Shown one piece after another: positions 1 to 8,484 of a stretch of 28,635 bases of DNA. Under the pieces are notes generated by a model that had not been told where the DNA came from, made no database searches, and saw only the letters and a list, made by a program, of their open reading frames with translations. A program made the translations under genes and the position numbers. Source of the DNA: Gnetum montanum (Eukaryota; Streptophyta; Gnetopsida; Gnetales; Gnetaceae); NCBI GenBank assembly GCA_015680685.1, contig MNCI01028255.1, forward strand, positions 67,050 to 95,684. Direction: 5' to 3'. Numbering within the stretch: the stretch's first letter is position 1; every line of letters begins with the position of its first letter.

Positions 1-266
1 TGAAGAGCGACAACCCAATCCTTGCATACCATCTTCCGGTCACAAACATTATAGTGGGTCAACTTGTTATCTGGGAACTACATCATACAAATTTCCCCAC
101 TATTCTCATTATAATCAAGTGTGTGAAACCTAATGGGGTAAATATGACCAAGCCAGAATACTTCCAAAATGCAAGGATCCCTGTCATCAATTATTAATCC
201 TTTCCATCCTCAACCGTTTAGCTATGAGGGATATCCCTCATTCTAATAAGCAGGATTAATAACCAA

Positions 267-371
267 TTTTTATTTTTCTTTAATTTTTCAATTTTTATTT
301 TCTAGTTTTTCATTTTTTAACTTTTTGTTTTATCTTTTTGTCTTTTTGTGTTTTTGTCTTTTTACATTTTT
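267..371 (+). repeat. T-rich low-complexity tract
   Basis: About 105 bases consist of T runs broken by single A, C or G, with repeats of the kind CTTTTTGTCTTTTTGTG. It ends directly at TTTTGTAAGTAAT, a good match to a plant 5' splice site. It may be simple-sequence expansion or a transcribed uridine-rich tract; there is no proof of either. Confidence 0.7.
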
Positions 372-830
372 GTAAGTAATCTCGTCTATGAATAAAACAC
401 TCATGTGGATTGTTGGTTGAGATGTGTTTTATGTTGTCGAGTTTCAAGTGATCAATTATGTGGACAGTGAGCCCATTACATCCACTCATCCACTTTAAAA
501 ATAAGAGGTTATGTCTGAGGGTACAGTGATATTCTTGACAGTTTTAAAACTTAAAATTAATTTTTTGTTCATTGTACCTAGAATGAAGAAGGATGGACCA
601 AGAGGGAATGATTAGGGTGTGACATCAAGGGGATTTTTGGATTCTCTTTGGTGACCTCTGTAGGATTTATCATGCAATGCGGTTGTACTAAGATCCTTGT
701 AGATCTAACGAAAAATGGGAGTAATAGTAATCAAAATGGCACCCAAAAATCCAATGCTGTTCTAGGGGGTCCCACTGGAAAGACATGCACCCATGCCTGA
801 AGGTTGGTGGCTTCTCTGGATTCAGTATTC

Positions 831-873
831 AAAAAAAAAGAAAAGAAAAACAAAGAAAAAGAAGAAAACAAAG
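831..873 (+). repeat. A-rich low-complexity tract
   Basis: Runs of A broken by G or C (AAAAGAAAAACAAAGAAAAAG type) cover roughly 43 bases. The lysine-rich plus-strand reading and the phenylalanine-rich minus-strand reading across it are artefacts of composition, not genes. The tract is roughly complementary to the T-rich tract at 267-371. Confidence 0.65.
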
Positions 874-1635
874 TGCCACAAAACAAAAATGACTCCTCCC
901 TTGAAAAAAATGCCAAGTGATCGTACGCCTTGTTGTTCTAGTACTCTCATAGTTGCTCATCATGGGATGAAACAATGCGATGTCATTGATTAGAGGAATG
1001 GACTTGGTCCTAATCTTGGAATGATGGGTTAATGACATGTTAATCATGCTTTACACGCAGGATTCGCTGTGCCCTTGGTTAGTTACCTCATGTCTCAATC
1101 TCTACGATCCCTTCTCTACTTCGTCTAATCTCACTGTTCATGTAATTATTGCTCGTGTCTTGTGTAGCATAGAATTCTTACCTCATTCCAGTGATATTTA
1201 CATGTATGTGTTTTGTGGAGTTAGTGCGGATTACAATTAACCCTTCTAGTGCCCACGGACACTTTAAGTGTGGTTACACAAGGGCATTATAGGTTGGAAC
1301 CTACTTTGGGGAGGATCCACATGTATAATCTTTTGTAATATTCACTTATGATATAGCTAACACACACCATTTCTTACCCTCAGCTCATTTTTCATAACAT
1401 TCTTTCCCTACTATTACCCCTCTGAATTTCAACGTTCCCATGAACCATCACATAACCTTTTTCTTACCACCCAAGGTTTTATTAATCAGTTACACTCACT
1501 TATCATTATTTGTGCCTTCAAACCTATCTAATTACCCAAGAACTCCTTAACAATTGCCTAATGTCCTACATTACAACATTTATGTCAAGAAAATCCCTTC
1601 AAAATTTGATCTTTTTGTTGTGCCTCACATCACTA

Positions 1636-1705
1636 GGGACGAGATATCGCGTCCCAACGTGATATCGCATACGCGATATATTGTATGCGAGATTGCGTCC
1701 CCCCC
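1636..1705. repeat. Cluster of CpG-rich palindromes
   Basis: Bases 1636-1655 form a near-perfect 20-bp palindrome with GGGACG and CGTCCC arms around GATATC (one mismatched pair). Bases 1662-1679, ATATCGCATACGCGATAT, form a second palindrome with one mismatched pair. A third related word, GTATGCGAGATTGCGTCCC, follows and can pair with the first GGGACG arm. The same palindrome recurs at 5128-5145 and 27751-27770. CpG is otherwise scarce nearby. The function is unknown; it could be a cruciform-forming regulatory site of an LTR element. Confidence 0.75.
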
Positions 1706-1710
1706 CCCCC
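1699..1710 (+). repeat. Poly-C run (12)
   Basis: Twelve consecutive C bases directly follow the palindrome cluster, and a G6 run lies at about 1741. A run this long is unusual in AT-rich plant DNA and its length may be a base-calling artefact. Confidence 0.8.
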
Positions 1711-2160
1711 ACAACACTTAGCATCATTTTTGCCATTCACAGGGGGGAGTTTTTAAATTTTCTTTCTACGACTTGCGATTGAGTGACCCTTGGTTTTCTC
1801 ACTATATCTTGCTCACTGGTACTCCGATTTTTATTCCGTTTGAACCTGCTTGAACCTGGAGTGTTCAGTTTAGTCATGGGGGAGGGGCACACACCGAAAA
1901 GAACCTAAATTTTTTGAAATTTATCATCACCCAAAGGACATCATCTAGGGTAATTAACTAAAACACTTAGAATAATTGTGCCGAAAAATCATTTAATCCT
2001 TAGGTATACCGTGAAATTAAAATTGAAAAACCACCTAAGTAAAATGGATCCATCATTACAATCTTTCAAGCAAGATCACATGGAGATAAAATAAGATCAT
2101 TAGTTAAGGAAAGTAGTAAGGTATAACTTAAATTCTAAAACAACCTTACTAATGCTTGAC
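1711..2160. other. Leader upstream of the retroelement ORF, no gene seen
   Basis: AT-rich sequence with no open frame of note. A purine-rich word, GGGGGAGGGGCACACACCG, is at about 1879-1897. The last 15 bases before the ORF look like an intron 3' end and are listed separately. Confidence 0.45.
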
Positions 2161-2175
2161 CCCATGTGATTGCAG
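2161..2175 (+). promoter_or_regulatory. 3' splice-site-like sequence directly before the ORF start
   Basis: CCCATGTGATTGCAG ends in the plant acceptor form TGCAG, and the next base is the A of ATGG, the likely start codon of the ORF at 2176. A leader intron joined exactly to the start codon would explain this. A donor-like GTAAGTAA is at 372-379, but nearer donors are possible. It may also be chance, since TGCAG is short. Confidence 0.35.
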
Positions 2176-4935
2176 ATGGCCTCGAAATGTGGACAGCAAG
2201 AAGGTCCTACTCAAGGTGGAAGAAAATGATCTTGGAGAGGTGGAAGAGAAGGTCCTGCCAAAAAACATGATGAACAGGAGGAGCAATCATTTAGCATTCA
2301 TCAAGAAGAACCTCCTACTGGACGGTCTGGGCAGGTAGAAGGAGGAACTGCTACAATGCCTGAATAGGGACAACAGCTCACATTGCCTCAAGATTATGTT
2401 CAGGCCATCCATGAGAAGTCCACATTTGCTACGGTGATTGTGGAATTGAACTTTGAATCTTTCGCTAAGTTAGCTCCTGAGGCTATTAGGGATCACCTCA
2501 CAGGGTCTCCCTTCTAGCCTATCCTCTCTAAAAGCGATGCCTGGTACCTAGGAGAGACGTACCAATTTTGGCACAATAGGAAGCAAGGCACAACTATCAA
2601 TATTTGTGGTGTGACAGTTGACTTCTCCACGCATGCCATTTTGGAAGTGTTAAACCTTCTGAATACAGGGCCCAAAGTTGCTCAGTTATCCACCTTTTCA
2701 GACCTCCATGTGCGAAAGGATTGGTTGGAGAAGGCTTATGGAAGAGATAAAACATTTAGTGAGTTGACGACGGAAGAGAGGATATATTTTAAAATTGGAA
2801 CATATCACCTCTTCCCCATAAAGGGCTTGAAGAGAATATCAATGTATGCGGCTAGAGGATGTGCAGTGTCGATGGGAAAGGTTAATGCTAACCTGCCCCA
2901 TCTATATTTAACAAAGATCCTGAGGCAGTTTGAGGAACGAAAGACAGGGAAGATGGCATTACCTTTCCCTTGTCTTATCAGAAAGTTATGCCAACATACT
3001 GGTATTTGGGGGTACACCAACGATGTCCTCTGAAAAGCCCAGACTGCTTCATATGCTGAATTGCTAAAGGTGCTAGCTCCAAAGAAAAGTACTAGTGAAG
3101 AGTTGGGCCTAGAATAGGAAGAAGAACAGATGGCTGAACCAATTGAAACTCAACTTGCAGGACCCAGTCAACCTCCAACCATGGATCCCAGCCAACAACA
3201 AGAAGCAGGGCCTAGCACAGGCCAAGATCAGCCGCCACCGCCGCAAGACTACAGACCGTCGATGAGCCATCTTAGGGCCATCGCTGAGATGGTCAGTTGG
3301 GGAAGTCATGATGACAAAAACCTCTTCCGTGTCATTAGTGATGCCATTCAGCCTATAGTTTCATTGGATCACATAAGGGGTGAATTCTCCATTCACACAG
3401 ATCTCACGAAATGCAGCATCTTTCCATGTGCAGTTAGAGACTAGTGAAGGGGCCACCATGGTGGTCATGCAATACCAGAATGCTGTGGGAGCTACAAAAG
3501 TGGTCGCAGACCACATCAAAGAATCCTTCAATGTACCTGTTGTGCCATTGGTAGATCTCTTAGGAGCACAGGATGCTCAAACTTTGGCCGAAACCTTAAT
3601 GACTCCTACGGAACATGAGGATGCACTTGATCGATTGCTCCAAACAGGGCAAGTAATGATGTCCCTATTTGACATTCCTCAGGATGTTACGAAAATTCAG
3701 TCAAACCTCATTTCCACAAAGGGGAAGCTAGTATTAATAGAAGTGAGGACCGAGCATGCTGAAGTTGAAGTGCAGAAACTACAAGAGCAGCTCGTGACCT
3801 TACAAGCAGCATAGCCGGACCCTTTGCAATTTTTTCTCACAGACTAGCTAGATAACTTTAGAACTGAGCAACTAAAAAAGTTAATTGTAGAGAATAAAAA
3901 GGTGGCTAATGAAAAGGAGAAGGCTGTTTGGGATGCCTCCGCAGCATAAGCACAAACTCATGCGCATATTAAGGCACTCAAAGCCTTACAAGAAGAAAAC
4001 AAGCAGCTGGTTGCAAATAACCTTCGGTTCACCACTGTAGAAAATCAAAAGAATGTTCTCAATGAACACTTTCATCAATTATAAGAAAAATTCATTTGGG
4101 TCAACTGAGAGGTAAGCCATTTAGCTAGAGAAATTCAAACCCTCTCGATGGAGGAGGTACGCGCCATTCATCAAAAGTCAGCAATTGAGATAAGCACGTG
4201 GCAGAACGAGGCTAAACAACATGAGAAGCTAAAGGAGCATTTCCATGATTAGGTGGGGATGTATAAATAGGTCCTTGAAAAGGAGATCCATATGGCCAAG
4301 GCCCAAATCAACACTACTAGTACTCAACACACTGACTGGCGGGCCATATTGGACACATATGCCCTCACCTACCAAGCAAAAGTTAAAAACTAGGACCTAC
4401 AGATTCAAGACTTAATAGAGTACATGGAGTTGGAAAATATAAGATATGCCAATCTTGCCATGTTAATAGCATGGTGCCCGAGGTCAAAGCTCAAGCAGCA
4501 GGTAGCAACCACCCACATCAAATACAAAGCAGAATTTGCAAAGCACAAGAAGCTGGTGGAGAAACTGGATGTTGCAAATTCTGAACTTGAGGTGGTGAAA
4601 GCCAGCTACCAGGGATAGAAAGATGTTACAATTGACTTGGCTTGAAGGCTAGCAGACTTTCATGAGTACAAGGATAAAGCCAGAGCCTATGAGGAGGAAT
4701 GATGGGTGTTCGTAACTTGGTGCATCAAGGCCAATCAAATGTTTTCGCAACTACCCTATTTGTGGAAGGTGCTGACTCCATCAAATGTTGGAACATTAGC
4801 ATGGATGGCACAAGACCGTCGAACCAAAGAGGAGAAGCTCCAGGCCATACTTCAACACCATCAAGCCTCAAAGGCTGGAGCACAAGACAAAGGGAAGGCA
4901 CCAATGGAGGAGCCACCGCCACCAAGAACTACATG
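2176..4935 (+). pseudogene. Retroelement ORF: plant-transposon-like domain plus coiled coil (broken)
   Basis: Starting at ATGGCC (2176), one frame runs with a few stops to about 3440. A shift of frame near 3380-3444 then leads into a second frame that runs to about 4935. The N-terminal part carries FWHNRKQGTTINICGVTVDF, followed by DWLEKAYGRDKTFSELTTEE, a SMGKVNANLPHLYLTKILR stretch and LPFPCLIRKLCQHTGI. This order resembles the family called 'putative plant transposon protein' (PF20167-like), known mainly from plant retroelement ORFs. A proline- and glutamine-rich linker (GPSTGQDQPPPPQDYRPS) and a long Glu/Lys/Gln-rich coiled coil follow; the end is MEEPPPPRTT. A Gag-like particle role is inference. 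About sixteen in-frame stops are present, mostly TAG. No zinc knuckle or enzyme motif was seen. Confidence 0.7.
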
Positions 4936-5090
4936 AGTTCCAAATTTTTGTAGTTGTAGTATATTCTATGTGTTGTGTCTTTATTTTTTTTTCATTTCAC
5001 ACTGCAACATAGTCCCATTTTCACCATCCAATAATCCCATACCTATCCACTTTGTAATAACTATAACTCGAGGACGAGTTTTCATTCAGT
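4936..5090 (+). other. 3' untranslated part of the retroelement
   Basis: Short noncoding stretch between the end of the ORF and the purine tract. It contains ACTCGAGGACGAGT (5066-5079), a word of the type often seen just upstream of the 3' LTR in plant Ty3/gypsy elements. Confidence 0.55.
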
Positions 5091-5100
5091 TGTGGGGGTA
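5091..5100 (+). promoter_or_regulatory. Polypurine tract before the 3' LTR
   Basis: TGTGGGGGTA lies directly against TGATGAGTCA, the start of the LTR. In LTR elements this tract primes plus-strand synthesis and always abuts the 3' LTR, so it fixes the left LTR edge and the plus orientation. Confidence 0.65.
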
Positions 5101-5127
5101 TGATGAGTCACATTTTGGATGACTGCA

Positions 5128-5145
5128 ATATCGCATACGCGATAT
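5128..5145. promoter_or_regulatory. CpG-rich palindrome in LTR U3
   Basis: ATATCGCATACGCGATAT pairs 8 of 9 arm positions. With its flanks (CTGC...GCAG, 5123-5150) it forms a 28-bp palindrome with only two mismatches, both of the CA-for-CG type expected from loss of methylated C. It sits about 27 bases inside the LTR and 20 bases upstream of the TATA box, where a dimeric factor could act. Confidence 0.75.
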
Positions 5146-5164
5146 CGCAGCCTGTTGCCAGTTC

Positions 5165-5172
5165 TATAAATA
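5165..5172 (+). promoter_or_regulatory. LTR TATA box
   Basis: TATAAATA lies 64 bases from the LTR start and well upstream of the AATAAA at 5344. The inverted related LTR has the same word in the matching place. Confidence 0.6.
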
Positions 5173-5381
5173 AGAGGTGGCTCTCCCTTATTTCTTAGTT
5201 TTATGTTAGATTGTAGCTAGACTTTGGTAGTTTTATCCCTCTAGAGATAGAATATTTTCCAGTGTTTGCTCGCAGTGTGGTGATTGTAATTGTACGACAT
5301 CCTTTATTTGAGTGTGATGTACTTGGACATGCACATGACTGAAAATAAAGATCAAGATTACCTCATCATTGCAGCATTCAC

Positions 5382-5401
5382 TTTATTTATTTATTTATTT
5401 A
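5382..5401 (+). repeat. TTTA microsatellite
   Basis: Five tandem TTTA-type units lie inside the LTR, just after the polyadenylation word. Confidence 0.8.
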
Positions 5402-5689
5402 ATTGTTATTTACTACTTTCCTAATTAGTCTCTCTCACCCTTATCTCCTAGCAACGCGGAATGAGTACGACTTGATTATGAGAATTTAAGTGTGACTACT
5501 TGGCAACCCAGTAGCGTACCTAGGATTNACTGTCTAGGTGCCACAACTAATCTGTCTACGGAGTTCAACTGGATTGCACGTGTAACGCTCGTATTCGTAT
5601 GGTTGAGTGTAGGGGTACCTCGCCACTCATGAATTGCAGGCACTCACTCCTAACAATAATAGAAAAATTAATTATTTAATCTAATTAAC

Positions 5690-6274
5690 AATAGAAAGAT
5701 AAGGTCCAAACTAGCCTAAGGGCAATGAGTGTCCATTCCCAGCTTTTCATACACATCATGAAACGTATCCACTACTGGGATTACCAAGCACTACGCAACT
5801 AGGTGAACCAAGAAATAATGATGTTGGGATTACCAAGAAAATACATGTTTATGCTCAAAATTGGTTATGCTCATTCTACCACTTAATTAACTTCCATGAA
5901 ATATATATATTAACTAAGTACATGAAAAGTAAATTGCATGGAAAGTAAATATAATATAAGTCAAATTATTGCAATGAATAAGAATCAGTCTTGATCTTAT
6001 TGCCATTCATGACATGCGTCTAGGTACATTGCCACTTGAATAAGATGTTGTACAACTGACTTAGATCCGTACTGCAGGCACTCATTGACTGTTCTCTAAG
6101 ACTACGGATTAAAACTACAAGATTTCAACTACTCTATTGACAAAAGAATTAAACTACTATGGATCGTGTGCCTAAGTGATGTATTTATATGTAGGCACGC
6201 ATCCCATGATATTGGATATCCAATAGTGCAACTTGTGCTACAATATCAGGGCCTATGAAAAACATGATTCATCA
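5690..6274 (-). repeat. Diverged related LTR in inverted orientation
   Basis: Read on the minus strand, this stretch begins TGATGAATCATG at 6274 and follows the 5101-5655 LTR in order. It has a palindrome (TATTGGATATCCAATA, 6210-6225), a TATA box (CATATAAATAC on the minus strand near 6181-6191), CAATAAGATCAAGAC matching AAATAAAGATCAAGAT, and CTTGGTAATCCCAGTAGTG matching TTGGCAACCCAGTAGCG. The similarity is clear but with many changes, so it is another family member, not a recent copy. The minus-strand sequence before it, AGTTGTAGCATGTG, resembles the purine-tract context of the other LTR. That suggests a 3' LTR whose body once lay to the right. The left edge is approximate. Confidence 0.6.
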
Positions 6275-7600
6275 CACATGCTACAACTATGTTCTACATT
6301 CTATTTTATGTGCTATAATTGAATAATTTCTCTTTTATCACTAATTGCAAACTTACTGTGACCTCAATGCTCTTTGTAATGGATAATAATGAGTAGGATA
6401 AAACTTCAATGTAACTTGTACATTGTTTAAAATTGCTCACTATAACCTAGATGCTCATGACTTGCAATGCTTTAAAAATATTTAGTTACATGTAGATTGA
6501 AACTTGTGGCATTGACATAGAATGAACTAAAACTTACAGTAATCAAATCATGACCTCAGTGCAACCCATGATATTTTTCCATTACTAATAAGCTAACACT
6601 ATAACCTTAATACAACTTGATTGCAACCTATGCTAATGGTTGTGATTGATCCACTAGTGCATCACAATTCATCATCTAGTTAAAAGTATTAATGCTATCT
6701 CAATACAACCTTGTCATAACCCATGGTTGGATGGTTTGTGATCTTATTACAAATCATGGCCTTTCTATCTTCACTAGAAAAGTAACATTACTTTAAATGT
6801 TTGACATTACGAGAACATTTAGACAAGTGGAAAATACCTAAAAGATAAGATGAACTTAACATAGGCATTAGTGATAAAGAAGAGCCACATATTTCATAGG
6901 CTTAAAAGAGATAGATGAAATCCAATGATCAATTCAAAAGAATGAAATGGATTTCCTTTACATTCTCATTGATTGTAACAACATATGAAATAATAATGCA
7001 AAGGTGCAAGATACTAGAACAAGGCTTTAGATTTTAGTAGTTTGATAGCTTTAGACAAGAGAGTTTAATGGTGTAAGGAAGAACTTCATAAGACTCTATT
7101 AAAAAGGAATGAATGAATAATATAAGGATATGATATACATGCCTAACACCCCATCCCTAGATATGCATTTTTGTTGGTATGTCCTTTAATTTGAATCCTC
7201 AATATGTTATTTTGACTAAGCTATGCTTTGTAATTTTTTTAAAAAAAATATATTTGAAATTTTAAAATTATTAGTCTATTTTATTAAGCATATGTGCACT
7301 AACATCTTTGTTAGAGTTTTTATTAAGTAGGTACCATGTAATGGATGAGTCACTAGCACTTAGGGTTTTACATTAGGCATATGGTATGCTATGTGTTATG
7401 TGTTGGACATGCCTTTATGGTTGGTTGGAAATTAATAAATTAACTATGTATTTTTTGGTATTTTATTTTTTTCATGGTAGCTTTAGGTAGTATCCTACTT
7501 GCTTATATTTGATTTTTAAAACTTTAACCTTTAGTTAACATTTGGAGTAGAAATAGTTATTAGGTAGTACCTAAAGATATTGAAGCAAGTTGACTCTAGG
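6275..7600. other. AT-rich stretch without a recognised gene
   Basis: No frame resembles a known protein. Bases 6340-6760 contain a loosely repeated phrase of the kind ACTATAACCTCAATGCAACTTG...CAACCCATG, five times at uneven spacing. At 7142, CCTAACACCCCAT faintly resembles the TGTAACACCC start of Del/Tekay LTRs. The stretch may hold the body of the inverted element whose LTR ends at 6274, but this could not be confirmed. Confidence 0.4.
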
Positions 7601-8470
7601 CATTATGAAAAACAATTAATATTCTACAAAACAAGAAAAATAGCTATCTTCATTCAATGTAAATAAGATTATAATTGGTCTCCACAAACCTAAAAACATC
7701 CAAATCACTCATAAACACTCAAACAATGTTGTAAAGCATGGGGCTCTACAACCATACACCAATTATTTTTAATGTGAGATACAACCAAATGAGATCATTT
7801 CCACAACACTAGACTATGATCCAAAACACACAAGAACATAAGAGACAAATAAACAAAAATCACATAATTAACCTTGGAGGTACAACCACACTCTTACATT
7901 CTTACTTTCATGTAATCATCCACTCTCATACCTTATGTCAAAACATGAAACACAACAATATTTACTATAAAAGTAAGACAATAAGCATAGAAACCTTTTC
8001 CCAATATAAATTTGAAGATTCTTAACTATTTATATTATTTTTTATCTTTTATTTGATATTTTTCAATTTTGAATGGTTACCTTTGAAAGTTTCTATGGCT
8101 ATACAGGTCATCTGTAGCTTTCTCAAGATGCCTCCTGTAAAAATCCATCATTCAAATGAGACATCTTCTTTTGATGAAAGACGTATTCTTGAAATTTGAG
8201 ATGTCTTATGAATAGTGAAATTTTCTTCCTTGAGACATCTCCTTGGTTTTAGGACATTCTGAGATGTCTCCTTCAATAGTGAGATGTCTCTCTTGAGATG
8301 TCCCCCTCTCAAAATAGACATCTCCAAAGCTTGCAATAAATCTCATATGCACTCTAGCTCTTGGCCAAGATGTCTTCTTAATATCCAATACATTTTTCCA
8401 AATCCTAAAAGTTGAAAAAAAATTTCTCTAGGGAAGTGAAATGGGAATTGGAAGATGTGTCCCTATACCA
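7600..8470 (-). repeat. Probable 3' LTR of a truncated chromovirus
   Basis: The right edge is set by a minus-strand purine tract (8473-8484) identical in core to that of the element at 12940-19608, followed on the minus strand by TGGTATAGGG. The stretch 8150-8460 is dense in GAGATGTC/GACATCTC words, as in the U3 of the complete chromovirus LTRs. A minus-strand TATA-like ATATAAATAG lies near 8024-8033. The left edge is not resolved, and no second LTR of this copy is present. Confidence 0.45.
8150..8400. repeat. GAGATGTC/GACATCTC word cluster 1
   Basis: At least eight copies of GAGATGTCTC-like words occur in both orientations (for example near 8158, 8199, 8233, 8261, 8281, 8296, 8318, 8369). 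The cluster lies in the U3 part of the putative LTR. Words in opposite orientation can pair, so a run of short hairpins is possible. Confidence 0.7.
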
Positions 8471-8472
8471 AA

Positions 8473-8484
8473 TCTCCCACCCTT
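8473..8484 (-). promoter_or_regulatory. Polypurine tract of the truncated chromovirus
   Basis: On the minus strand AAGGGTGGGAGA lies between the chromodomain remnant and the LTR. The same sequence begins the tract at 13752-13765 in the complete relative, which confirms orientation and boundary. Confidence 0.6.

Larger units (their letters stand above)
1..1620. other. Long stretch without a recognised gene
   Basis: All six frames are short here and none resembles a known protein. The stretch holds a T-rich tract (267-371), an A-rich tract (831-873) and ordinary AT-rich sequence. It may be the leader of the retroelement whose ORF starts at 2176, but no LTR or primer site was seen to prove this. 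Confidence 0.5.
1..5655 (+). mobile_element. 3' part of a probably non-autonomous LTR retroelement
   Basis: The block reads as leader, one broken ORF (2176-4935), a short 3' untranslated part with CTCGAGGACGAG and a purine tract, then an LTR (5101-5655). No reverse transcriptase, protease or integrase was recognised here, so the element would have depended on enzymes made elsewhere. The ORF order and the purine-tract-to-TGATGAG junction are seen directly. That everything from base 1 to the ORF belongs to the same element is inference, because no 5' LTR or primer site is inside the window and the leader could hold other insertions. The ORF has about sixteen stops and one frame change, so the copy is old and dead. 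Confidence 0.5.
5101..5655 (+). repeat. 3' LTR, plus strand
   Basis: The LTR runs from TGATGAGTCAC to CTCCTAACA (TG...CA ends, about 555 bp). Inside are a CpG-rich palindrome at 5128-5145, a TATA box TATAAATA at 5165-5172, and a polyadenylation word AATAAA at 5344-5349, in the expected order. A TTTA microsatellite (5382-5401) follows. One ambiguous base is at 5528. The right edge is chosen from the TAACA end and from the inverted relative that begins shortly after it; no target duplication was found. Confidence 0.65.

Noticed and set aside
793-993. 66-codon lysine-rich open frame, and overlapping minus-strand frames
   Set aside because: They are a product of the A-rich tract; composition is extreme and there is no domain.
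1037-1240. 67-codon frame on the plus strand
   Set aside because: No similarity to a known family, no codon pattern, and it lies in leader-like sequence.
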